Below are positions 56,456-64,000 of a stretch of DNA of 64,000 nt, piece after piece (the stretch's first letter is position 1; every line of letters begins with the position of its first letter). Below the pieces are notes generated by a model. That model was not told the origin of the DNA. It saw nothing but the letters and a program-made list of their open reading frames with translations, and did not search any database. A program made the translations under genes and the position numbers. Source of the stretch: Colwellia demingiae (lineage in GTDB: Bacteria; Pseudomonadota; Gammaproteobacteria; Enterobacterales; Alteromonadaceae); the NCBI RefSeq assembly GCF_007954275.1, contig NZ_VOLT01000005.1:124001-188000 (forward strand), in the 5' to 3' direction.

Positions 56456-57781
56456 TTATCTTTCGCCAAACGCGCTGCTAACATTGGTAAATACTGGCTT
56501 CCATAAATATTGAAAAACAGTTTTATCACCGGTAACGATATCCGCTTCACCTGTCATGCCTGGAATTAAATCAAATCGCCCAGGAGATTCGCCAAAATAG
56601 GGTTTGGCAATGGATACTTGTACTTTGTAGAAAACACCACCACGTTCATCGGCATCTGTTGTAGGAGAAATTTTCTTCACTATACCGTCTAACGCGCCAT
56701 AGCGACTGTAATCAAAGGCATCAATTTTAATTCGAACATTTTGACCTACATTGACAAAACCAATATCACGCGGTGAAAGTTTAGCTTCTAGCAACGCGGT
56801 TGCTGTTGTTGGCACAATTACGGCAACCGTACCACCGGGAGCAATAACACTGCCTTCAGAGCTACTCGGTAAAGATTGAATGATGCCATCAACAGGTGAA
56901 GTAATGGTATTTTGTAAAACATCGGAATCTGATGATCTAAGTCGTGCTTCTACTATGAGTAACTCAGCCTGCTTTTCTGAAACGTTAGCTTGAACCTCTT
57001 TTAAAATAGTCGCTTGTTTTTGTTGCAACTGTTTTTTCTGATTAATTAATTCACTAGCCAGTACTTTTTCCTGTCCTTGCATGGCCGTCAACTCTCGCAA
57101 ATAAGAGTCGAGTTTTTGTTGTGATTCAAGTATTTGAACTTGGGAAATACCGCCTGTTTTTGCAAGTGTAGAATACATAGTAACCGTTTTTTCTGATGCT
57201 GAAATCTGATCTTTCAATGCAGGGATTTCATTTTCTACTGCGCTATATTGTGCTTGGCTTTTATTTAGCTCCGCTTGAGAAAGCTCTTTAATTGCATCAC
57301 GTTCGCTATCCATACCAGATAAAGCTTGGCGTTGTTGAATAACAAGGCCAGGAAATTGAGTGGTAAATTCACCAAAATCTGCAGTGCGCTTTTCAATAAA
57401 AGCATCCAAACGCTCAATAGTCATCACCAAGTTGGCTCGCTGACTTAATAACTCTTCTTTAGCTGACTGACTATTAATAGCAACAAACTGTGCTAAAACA
57501 TCACCTGCCTTAACAACATCGCCTTCTTCTACTTCCATCGCTGAAATAGTGCCGCCCAGTTGACTTTGAATAACCTGACGGTGTCCTAAAGGTACCACTT
57601 GCCCTTTAGCTTTCGCTATTTCTTCTACTTTGGTAAATATTGACCATAACAACAATAAAGCAATAGAGGCAGTTACTAATAACGTAATGTTTTTAATCAG
57701 CTTTCGTTCGCTTGGTGTTTCAAGCGCTTCTGTAAACTCATGAGCTGGGAAATTGTTTGCGTTTAATTGACGGTCGCTCAT
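56456..57781 (-). CDS. Type I secretion membrane-fusion protein (HlyD/LapC family)
   Basis: A 441-residue periplasmic adaptor. A cytoplasmic N-terminus precedes one membrane helix (NITLLVTASIALLLLWSIF). The biotinyl-lipoyl halves are GHRQVIQSQLGGTISAMEVE (then EGDVVKAGDVL) and SPVDGIIQSLPSSSEG, with a long coiled-coil hairpin between them (about 110-290). The HlyD C-terminal barrel has VGQNVRIKIDAFDYSRYG and GMTGEADIVTGDK. The frame extends 19 codons upstream, but AAAGGA sits before the ATG at 57781, giving MSDRQLNANNF. It begins 4 nt after the ABC gene and stops about 10 nt before the giant protein. No TolC-like partner is in the window. Confidence 0.95.
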   Translation of the reverse strand: MSDRQLNANNFPAHEFTEALETPSERKLIKNITLLVTASIALLLLWSIFTKVEEIAKAKGQVVPLGHRQVIQSQLGGTISAMEVEEGDVVKAGDVLAQFVAINSQSAKEELLSQRANLVMTIERLDAFIEKRTADFGEFTTQFPGLVIQQRQALSGMDSERDAIKELSQAELNKSQAQYSAVENEIPALKDQISASEKTVTMYSTLAKTGGISQVQILESQQKLDSYLRELTAMQGQEKVLASELINQKKQLQQKQATILKEVQANVSEKQAELLIVEARLRSSDSDVLQNTITSPVDGIIQSLPSSSEGSVIAPGGTVAVIVPTTATALLEAKLSPRDIGFVNVGQNVRIKIDAFDYSRYGALDGIVKKISPTTDADERGGVFYKVQVSIAKPYFGESPGRFDLIPGMTGEADIVTGDKTVFQYLWKPVFTNVSSAFGER

Positions 57782-57785
57782 GAAA

Positions 57786-59831
57786 TTATTCCTTTTCTGT
57801 TGATGTGTTTTCAGGGATTGGTCCAGCAAAAACGACATTGCCCTTATCTAAAATGATGACTTTATCTGCTAATTTAATTAAATCTGGATCATGGCTACTA
57901 AATAAAACAGTACTTTTCCCTTTTAATGACTGCAGTGTTTCACTAAATTTAATTTTAGCTAATGGATTTCTATTGGCGAGTGGTTCATCTAACAGCATAT
58001 AAGGTGATTTTTTTAACAATGCTCTCGCTAAGCCAATATAATTAGCTTCAACTGCAGAGAGCAAATGTTCACTTTGTCCGCTCAAGTCGATAGATAAATT
58101 TTTACCTAAAGCATTAAATAACGACTCCCCTCCAGCATTAGTTAAGGCGGTTATCAACTCTTCATCGCTAGCATCAGGTTTCACGATGCGTAGATTATCC
58201 GCTAAGCTTCCAGGTAATAGCTCAGATTCTGCCGGTACGAAAGCGGCAAAACGTCTAAATTGTTCAGGATCGAACTGTTTTAAATGTTTATCATTAACCG
58301 TAATAAAACCAGACTGCGGCTCTATTACGCCCAACGCTGATAATAATAATGATGTTTTACCACAGCCATTAGGACCAATAATCGCAACACATTCACCAGC
58401 CTCAATATCCGCTGAGATTGCTGATAATGCGGGCTCATATTCAGCGCCATAACGTAAAGTGACATGATTAAAGCTAATTGCTGGGGCCTTAGTTTCATCT
58501 AATGTAGCCAACCTTAGTGCAGAATTTTCAGTGCTGGCTTGCATAAAACGGTCAAACTGCTTAATAGAACCATCCATCATGGTAAATTTTTGTCGAGAAG
58601 AAAATGCCAGTTGAGCCGGCCCTGTAATTCGCCAAATTAACATCACACAAGCAATCAAAGCACCTGCGGTAATACTTTGCTCTAACACTAAGAAAATACC
58701 AGTAAAAACAGTTGCCAACGCAGTAAGCATACTTAAGGCATGTGCGGTTGCCGCATTTAAACCATTTCGTTTCGCAAACAAAAAGTTTTGTCGACATGTT
58801 TCACGGGTTTGCCTAAAAAACTCTTTAGTCCATCCTGCAGTATGTCCGCTCGCTTGTAGCTGTAAAATATTATTCGAAAGTTCATTTAAAGAATTCTGAT
58901 ATTGACCACTCATCGTAGGTGAAGCCGCTTGAACATAACTATTCATCAGCTTATTAACTAACGCATAAATCATCAGCATCACTATAGGTACTAATACTAA
59001 CCAACCACTTAAGAAGGCAATGGTCGCAAAGGCAATGAAAGTGAAAGGTAAATCAACCAAACCAGCACCACCTGGCCCCGAAAGTAAACTGCGTACCTTT
59101 TCTGCATTACGCATTCTTGCAATGTGATTTGAAACACCGACACGAGATAACACCAATAAAGGTAAATTAAGTAAACGGGTGAAGGTCATATCTGATAAAT
59201 CACGAGCAAATCGGTTACTCACCGACGATAATACTTTAGCCCGAACCATGCGCGTAGCAACAAGTACCGTAAGCGCTAAAAAAGCACCCAGTGCGATTTT
59301 GGGTAATAAATCGGGTGCTTGCCCGCCAATAACACGGTCATAAACCGACATAGTAAATAACGGTACAGCAAGGCCGGTTAGGCTTGAAAGCAAACTTAAC
59401 CAAAACACCGGTTTATACCATTTGGTACGCTTACTCATTTGTGTGGTAAATGCTTTTAACGTTTGCTTAGCTAAAGGCAAGCTATCAATCACAATAACTT
59501 GGCAATGTTCTTTTTTCTCATCAAGTTGATAATCAACCCATTGCTGCTTTTCATCCAGAATGAGATATATAGAACGTGAGCGTTTAACTAAACTCGACTG
59601 CCCATCATTATTTAATATAACAAAGGGAAGATTCGTTTTAGCTAATGCTGCTTGCGTAATGGGTAATACAGAAAAGATGACTTGATGTTTTTTCAGTTGC
59701 GCAATTAAATTAACTACTTCAAGGTTTTGTAACTGTGGGTTTTGCAACACATAGTTCGCTTGAGAAAACATACCAAGCTCTTTAAATAAAGCACAGAGTA
59801 GTGGTTGTAAATCAGTGGCAGACTTATCCAT
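57786..59831 (-). CDS. Type I secretion ABC half-transporter with inactive C39-like domain (LapB-like)
   Basis: A 681-residue protein: N-terminal C39-like domain (1-125) without a recognisable catalytic Cys/His pair, membrane domain (about 145-430; VFWLSLLSSLTGLAVPLFTM), then a nucleotide-binding domain. Walker A is intact (IIGPNGCGKTSLL), Walker B is MLLDEP and the H-loop is SSHD. However the signature is LSAVE instead of LSGGQ, the Q-loop glutamine is replaced (FVPAESE) and the D-loop is ANRN. It would energise export of the giant protein together with the second ABC subunit, whose gene overlaps it by 8 nt. The asymmetric motif losses suggest an obligate heterodimer. Confidence 0.92.
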   Translation of the reverse strand: MDKSATDLQPLLCALFKELGMFSQANYVLQNPQLQNLEVVNLIAQLKKHQVIFSVLPITQAALAKTNLPFVILNNDGQSSLVKRSRSIYLILDEKQQWVDYQLDEKKEHCQVIVIDSLPLAKQTLKAFTTQMSKRTKWYKPVFWLSLLSSLTGLAVPLFTMSVYDRVIGGQAPDLLPKIALGAFLALTVLVATRMVRAKVLSSVSNRFARDLSDMTFTRLLNLPLLVLSRVGVSNHIARMRNAEKVRSLLSGPGGAGLVDLPFTFIAFATIAFLSGWLVLVPIVMLMIYALVNKLMNSYVQAASPTMSGQYQNSLNELSNNILQLQASGHTAGWTKEFFRQTRETCRQNFLFAKRNGLNAATAHALSMLTALATVFTGIFLVLEQSITAGALIACVMLIWRITGPAQLAFSSRQKFTMMDGSIKQFDRFMQASTENSALRLATLDETKAPAISFNHVTLRYGAEYEPALSAISADIEAGECVAIIGPNGCGKTSLLLSALGVIEPQSGFITVNDKHLKQFDPEQFRRFAAFVPAESELLPGSLADNLRIVKPDASDEELITALTNAGGESLFNALGKNLSIDLSGQSEHLLSAVEANYIGLARALLKKSPYMLLDEPLANRNPLAKIKFSETLQSLKGKSTVLFSSHDPDLIKLADKVIILDKGNVVFAGPIPENTSTEKE

Positions 59832-61536
59832 GGGCCGATACTCCTACTGTATTCTTACTCTGTTGCTGGTTAAGTTGCTGACTCTGTTCCAAATCTTGAG
59901 CATTGTTTTGCTTAGAATCTTGCGGCTCGACATTTATATGCACATCACTCATTTGTATTAATGCTTCAAAATGACTGGCAATTATAATGGTCATTTCTCC
60001 TTTTAATGCGGTTAACAATTTTGTTAAACGAAGCTGTGCATCGGCATCAAGAGAAATCATTGGTTCATCAAGCAATAATATTGAGGGTTTTTGCACTATG
60101 GCTCTGACTAAACCAATCAGCTTCATTGCCCCTTTGTTGAGCATATGTAGATTTTGTTCACCCAATTGGGTGGCGTAACCTGAAGGTAGCTGTGCAATCA
60201 TTTGGGTTAAACCTAATTGCTTAGCTAAGTCAGTAGCTTGTGGTTCAAGCTCAGCCTGAAACATCGTCATATTTTCTAATAAGGTACCGGAAAATAGTTT
60301 TGGCCAGGGTAATACGTAGAGTACAGATTGGCGGTATTCATTTAATTGATGATCGGAAACCTTTATACCATCAATAGTGATATCTCCACTTTCAATGGTT
60401 TGAAATGGCGCTATGCTAGCTAATACTAAACTTGCATGCGTTAAGGGTTGAGAGCTTAATGTCATTATTTGTCCTGGCGGAAGCTCAAAAGACAAATCCT
60501 TTATTGAAGCGCCAACACGATGACTATTCACCTGTTCAAACTTTACTGGTCCTAGCGGTATTTTTTGCTGGTATATCTTGTTTGCCGTAAATGATTGTGG
60601 CGCTAACGACAGTAAATCATCAACTTGCTGCATTGACGTTTTAGCAGATACCAAACGTGATCGGAGACTTATAATGCCACTCAAAGGTGCAACTGCCCTG
60701 CCCGCTAAAATTGAACATGCTGCTAATCCCCCTGTAGTTAAGTTGCCATCAAGTACCGATAAACAACCAACAAGTACTAATAATAATGTAGTCGCTTGAG
60801 AAGCGCCTTGAATGATTTCTTGTAACTTTGAAGATAGCCAGTCGACCTGTTCTTGCTGTTTAATACGTTTATAATTAGTTTCTCGATACTGACCCGCAAA
60901 CGTTTCTTCTAATGCTAAAGCTTTTGTTGACGTTAAGCCTGACAGCACTTTAAACAGTAATTTAGAGCGTAGTCCGTCACTTAACGCCAGGTCGCTGGTG
61001 GCTATCGCTAATTTTTTACCAATAACAACAACAAAGGCAAGTACAACGACCCACACCAATAAAGGAATAAAAACTAACGGGCCGCCTATATAGGCAACAA
61101 GGGCAAGAAAAATGAGCACAAACGGGAAGTCCATTAACGCGACAGCAGCTTGACCAGAATATAACTCCCGCATTGCGCCAATACCGCTTAAACCATTATG
61201 AATATTACCGGCGCCTAGTTTTGCTAATTTACTATGATCCGCCTCCAATAATTTATTAACGACATTCACCGTGGTTTTCAACTCAAAATTTGCTGATGAA
61301 GAAGCGAGTAACCAGCTGCGCGCATAGCGAAGAAACAACTCTAATAGGATGGCAATAGCAACGCCAATCACCAATACTGTGGCGGTACCAAAACTTTGAT
61401 TCGGTAAGATACGATCATAGATTTGCAACATGGTAAAAGGCAGTGCTAATGATAAAAGATTGATAAAGATAGAGGAGAGGAACAACTGTGACGTTGCTCG
61501 GGTATTATTTAACAAGGTAAAAGTAGAGTTTTGCAT
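59824..61536 (-). CDS. Second type I secretion ABC half-transporter with degenerate Walker A
   Basis: A 570-residue protein without a C39-like domain. The membrane domain (about 15-300) starts SQLFLSSIFINLLSLALPFT, then MLQIYDRILPNQSFGTA, typical of LapB/RTX exporters. In the nucleotide-binding domain the Walker A position reads LSSQPLTHASL, lacking the glycines and lysine. The Q-loop position is YVLPWP and the signature LNKGA. Walker B (ILLLDEP), an LD-containing D-loop and the H-loop (ASHF) remain. It cannot bind ATP normally on its own Walker A, so it probably pairs with the following 681-residue subunit. First gene of the operon; the last 30 residues are Gln/Asn-rich. Confidence 0.9.
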   Translation of the reverse strand: MQNSTFTLLNNTRATSQLFLSSIFINLLSLALPFTMLQIYDRILPNQSFGTATVLVIGVAIAILLELFLRYARSWLLASSSANFELKTTVNVVNKLLEADHSKLAKLGAGNIHNGLSGIGAMRELYSGQAAVALMDFPFVLIFLALVAYIGGPLVFIPLLVWVVVLAFVVVIGKKLAIATSDLALSDGLRSKLLFKVLSGLTSTKALALEETFAGQYRETNYKRIKQQEQVDWLSSKLQEIIQGASQATTLLLVLVGCLSVLDGNLTTGGLAACSILAGRAVAPLSGIISLRSRLVSAKTSMQQVDDLLSLAPQSFTANKIYQQKIPLGPVKFEQVNSHRVGASIKDLSFELPPGQIMTLSSQPLTHASLVLASIAPFQTIESGDITIDGIKVSDHQLNEYRQSVLYVLPWPKLFSGTLLENMTMFQAELEPQATDLAKQLGLTQMIAQLPSGYATQLGEQNLHMLNKGAMKLIGLVRAIVQKPSILLLDEPMISLDADAQLRLTKLLTALKGEMTIIIASHFEALIQMSDVHINVEPQDSKQNNAQDLEQSQQLNQQQSKNTVGVSAHG

Positions 61537-61837
61537 AGTAATCCTTTGCTTTTCTTATTAATTTCATCATAGCGCAAAAAATATACCAAGGTAACTTTTT
61601 ATCTAATTAATATACAAAAACAGCGGGTGATAGAAGACCACTTACATTACCAACATTGTGTTGTGCTTAGTCCTGTAATAGCGCAATAAACCGTCCCTTC
61701 GAACTAACAGGTATTTTTATCGGTAAATAGTGTGTGAATCACACCTTTTTAAGAGATAATGCGTCACTGAATACCCGCAACTTTATTACACCAATAACAT
61801 CAAAAATACTGATGAAGTTCTAATAAACAGAGATATT
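61537..61837. other. Divergent promoter region between the secretion operon and the ABC uptake operon
   Basis: A 301-nt gap between divergently transcribed genes, so both operon promoters should be here. A palindrome GTGTG-AAT-CACAC (61732-61744) is followed by TTTTT. Its 3-nt centre does not fit the CRP spacing. No other structure stands out. Confidence 0.4.
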
Positions 61838-62704
61838 ATGAAAACATTGACCAAACTACTCGCACTATGTGTGTTAACGCTAAGCCTCTTTGTCACTACC
61901 AGCGTAATCTCAGCCACGTTTACTTTTACCGCCATCCCCGATGCAGATGAATCACAACTGAGAACCCGCTTCGAAAAGGTCGCCCTCTATTTAGAAAAAA
62001 AACTTGGCGTTGAAGTAAAATATGTTCCGGTTAAGTCCTACTCTGCCGCGGTAACCGCCTTTAGAAATAACCAAGTGCAGCTTGCCTGGTTTGGTGGTTT
62101 ATCCGGGGTACAAGCCAGACGATTAGTGCCCGGTTCGCAAGCAATTGCACAAGGTTATGAAGATCAGTTTTTCAAAAGCTACTTTATTGCTCACTACAGC
62201 ACCGGCTTAGATATGAGCGATAGTTTTCCTGATATCACCGAGAAAACTTTTACCTTTGGTTCAAAAGGTTCCACCTCAGGTAGATTGATGCCGCAATATT
62301 ATATAGAGCAACATTTAAAGCAAAAGCCACAACAAGCTTTTAAACGCGTTGGCTTTTCTGGTGACCATAATCGCACTATTGTTCAAGTTCAATCGGGGAC
62401 ATACCAAGTTGGCGCAGTGAATTATAAAGTGTGGGAGAGTGCCCTAGCCGCTGGTAAAATTGACACTAATAAAGTGAAAGTCATTTGGAAAAGTCCTACC
62501 TACCCTGATTACCAATGGACAATACGCGCTGATGTTAAAAACAATTTTGGTCCAGGTTTTGCTGATAAAGTTAAAGCTGCACTGCTCAATATGGATAGCC
62601 CTGAGCTGTTAAACAGTTTTCCACGCTCCTCCTTTGTCAACGCTGAAAATAAAGATTTTCAGCCAGTAGAAGATGTGGCTAAACAAATAGGACTTATCGA
62701 TTAA
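61838..62704 (+). CDS. Phosphonate/selenate-type ABC transporter substrate-binding protein
   Basis: A 288-residue periplasmic protein with signal peptide (LTKLLALCVLTLSLFVTTSV, cleavage near ISA). The PhnD-like fold shows FTAIPDADESQLRTRFEKVA, VPVKSYSAAVTAFRNNQVQL and AWFGGLSGVQARRL, then FGSKGSTSGRLMPQYY. The IPDADESQLRTRF start resembles the group annotated as putative selenate binding proteins as well as phosphonate/phosphite binders; sequence alone does not decide the ligand. Its stop overlaps the ATPase start by one base (TAATG). Confidence 0.87.
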   Translation: MKTLTKLLALCVLTLSLFVTTSVISATFTFTAIPDADESQLRTRFEKVALYLEKKLGVEVKYVPVKSYSAAVTAFRNNQVQLAWFGGLSGVQARRLVPGSQAIAQGYEDQFFKSYFIAHYSTGLDMSDSFPDITEKTFTFGSKGSTSGRLMPQYYIEQHLKQKPQQAFKRVGFSGDHNRTIVQVQSGTYQVGAVNYKVWESALAAGKIDTNKVKVIWKSPTYPDYQWTIRADVKNNFGPGFADKVKAALLNMDSPELLNSFPRSSFVNAENKDFQPVEDVAKQIGLID

Positions 62705-63414
62705 TGATCACCATTGACAACCTAAACCTTCATTATGATAAAACTGCCGGCTATAATACCCGTAAGAAAACTGGTAAAAAAGAGACGTCTACTCAGGTTA
62801 TTTTTGATCTGAGCCTGACAATCAATGAAGGTGAAAAGGTTGCCATTATCGGTCCATCTGGTGCTGGTAAATCTAGCCTGCTACACCATATTTATCAACA
62901 ACTGCAAACCAGTGCGGCGCTGTGCTCACAGCGACAAGGCTTGGTTGATAATTTAAGCATCTATCACAATATCTTTATGGGTGCTTTAGCTCGCCATCAT
63001 TGGTTATTTAACTTAGTTAATTTAATTAGGCCTTTCAAGCAAGATTTAAACGATATTGCTACACTTTGTCAGCAGTTGGAATTAGACCAGCCCTTGGCAA
63101 AAAAAGTGGACCAACTCTCTGGTGGGCAAAGACAACGAGTGGCGTTAGCCAGAGCCTTGTATCAACAACAAGATACCTTTATTGGTGATGAGCCCTTTTC
63201 AGCGCTCGATCCCTTAATGAAATCAAGACTACTCGACACCGTATTAGCGCGGCATAAAAGTGTCATCATGGTGGTTCATGACAGAGAGTTAGCCATTACC
63301 GCTTTTGATCGCGTTATCGCGTTAGATAAGGGCCGTTTGGTACTTGATAGTCAAAAGCAAAGTATCAACCAACAACAGATCACCGCGTTATATCAAACTA
63401 GCGCAGTCGCGTAG
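62704..63414 (+). CDS. ABC transporter ATPase (PhnC-like)
   Basis: A 236-residue ATPase with intact motifs: Walker A IIGPSGAGKSSLLHHI, signature QLSGGQRQRVALARALY, Walker B TFIGDEPFSALD, and H-loop MVVHDREL. The segment LVDNLSIYHNIFMGALARHH resembles the PhnC Q-loop region. It is cytoplasmic and peripheral to the membrane, driving the permease that begins 9 nt downstream. Confidence 0.92.
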   Translation: MITIDNLNLHYDKTAGYNTRKKTGKKETSTQVIFDLSLTINEGEKVAIIGPSGAGKSSLLHHIYQQLQTSAALCSQRQGLVDNLSIYHNIFMGALARHHWLFNLVNLIRPFKQDLNDIATLCQQLELDQPLAKKVDQLSGGQRQRVALARALYQQQDTFIGDEPFSALDPLMKSRLLDTVLARHKSVIMVVHDRELAITAFDRVIALDKGRLVLDSQKQSINQQQITALYQTSAVA

Positions 63415-63423
63415 GCCTCTTTA

Positions 63424-64000
63424 ATGTCGCAGCCCAAACAAGTGCAGCAAGTTAAAAATGAGCATTATCCTTTGGGGTATTGGCAAAAAGTCACGTTATC
63501 AATCTGGCTTATTGCACTGATTATTATCCCTTTTGCCGATATAGAAATTGTCAGTTTCGACCCCTTCCTCGAGTTAACTCGTATGGTAAATGGGCTAGTA
63601 ACACCCGATTTTTTCGCGACTGAATACCTGTTTCAAGCCATCATTCAAACGATTAACTTTGCCATTATAGGCGTTTGTTTGGGTCTGGTACTAGGCGCTC
63701 CCCTCGCCTTGATATACCAAAACCCAATAGTATCAAGCTGCTGCGCTTTTTTACGTGCGATTCATGAAATTTTCTGGGCGTTGCTATTTTTACAGGTCTT
63801 TGGTCTTTCCCCCATTACCGGAATATTGGCTATCGCGATCCCGTTTGCCGCCACTTTTGCCCGCGTGTTTCACGATATTATCAATCAATCGTCAGACAGC
63901 CCTTTAGAGAGTATCGATAGTCGCGCCGATATAATTAGCCGTTTCACTTATGGAAAAATCGCCCAAGTCATGCCACAACTGACGAGTTACACTCGCTACC
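63424..64000 (+). CDS. ABC transporter permease (PhnE-like), 3' truncated by window
   Basis: An open frame from ATG at 63424 to the end of the window (192 codons visible). A membrane helix (TLSIWLIALIIIPFADIEI) is followed by FQAIIQTINFAIIGVCLGLV and LGAPLALIYQ, then RAIHEIFWALLFLQVFG, the conserved PhnE region RxxxExxxAL. It is the third gene of a binding protein-ATPase-permease operon and the rest lies beyond the window. Confidence 0.85.
   Translation, partial: MSQPKQVQQVKNEHYPLGYWQKVTLSIWLIALIIIPFADIEIVSFDPFLELTRMVNGLVTPDFFATEYLFQAIIQTINFAIIGVCLGLVLGAPLALIYQNPIVSSCCAFLRAIHEIFWALLFLQVFGLSPITGILAIAIPFAATFARVFHDIINQSSDSPLESIDSRADIISRFTYGKIAQVMPQLTSYTRY

Noticed and set aside
61732..61744. 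GTGTG-AAT-CACAC as a CRP operator
   Set aside because: CRP sites need TGTGA and TCACA separated by six bases; here the centre is three bases and the arms differ.

Overview
The window is about 64 kb of AT-rich gammaproteobacterial chromosome. Gene content and order point to a Colwellia-like marine Alteromonadales bacterium: uvrY-uvrC-pgsA followed by Gly/Cys/Leu tRNAs, then fabA and rmf, then a DUF3466 gene, uup, a glutaredoxin-like gene and rlmL. The species assignment is inference; no rRNA gene is present.

Layout. (1) 1-4.5 kb: the end of a surface-polysaccharide cluster (chain-length regulator, O-antigen polymerase/ligase-like membrane protein, pyruvyl transferase, GT2 glycosyltransferase). 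(2) 4.7-13.5 kb: a flavin monooxygenase with an N-terminal zinc-ribbon-like segment, a large PAS/GAF/GGDEF/EAL protein, and a two-gene sensory unit (periplasmic binding protein plus histidine kinase). (3) 13.9-27 kb: core genes. Eight tRNA genes (4 Gly, 3 Leu, 1 Cys) lie downstream of pgsA, uvrC and uvrY. A MITE-like element sits beside a FabR-type palindrome upstream of fabA; rmf, DUF3466, uup, a CxxC thioredoxin-fold protein and rlmL follow. (4) 27.1-28.1 kb: six tandem initiator tRNA genes, one with an altered anticodon stem, plus tRNA debris. (5) 28.4-41.2 kb: mixed single genes, including a MoxR/VWA pair, a HopJ-family protein, two short unlisted ORFs, and two genes each interrupted by one in-frame TAA (a quinone oxidoreductase and a haem-motif chemoreceptor). 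(6) 40.7-61.5 kb: a type I secretion locus with two different ABC half-transporters, a membrane-fusion protein, a 4,724-residue VCBS-repeat surface protein and three small envelope genes, all on the minus strand. (7) 61.8-64 kb: a PhnDCE/selenate-type ABC uptake operon running off the end.

The most unusual locus is the secretion system. One ABC subunit has lost its Walker A lysine, and the other keeps Walker A but has lost its signature motif and Q-loop. The pair is therefore best read as an asymmetric heterodimer dedicated to the giant protein encoded just downstream. That protein has no recognisable RTX nonapeptides. It carries six near-identical 321-bp repeats and two long non-repeat segments that could be the functional domains. 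I see no complete, clearly novel defence or biosynthetic system in the window.
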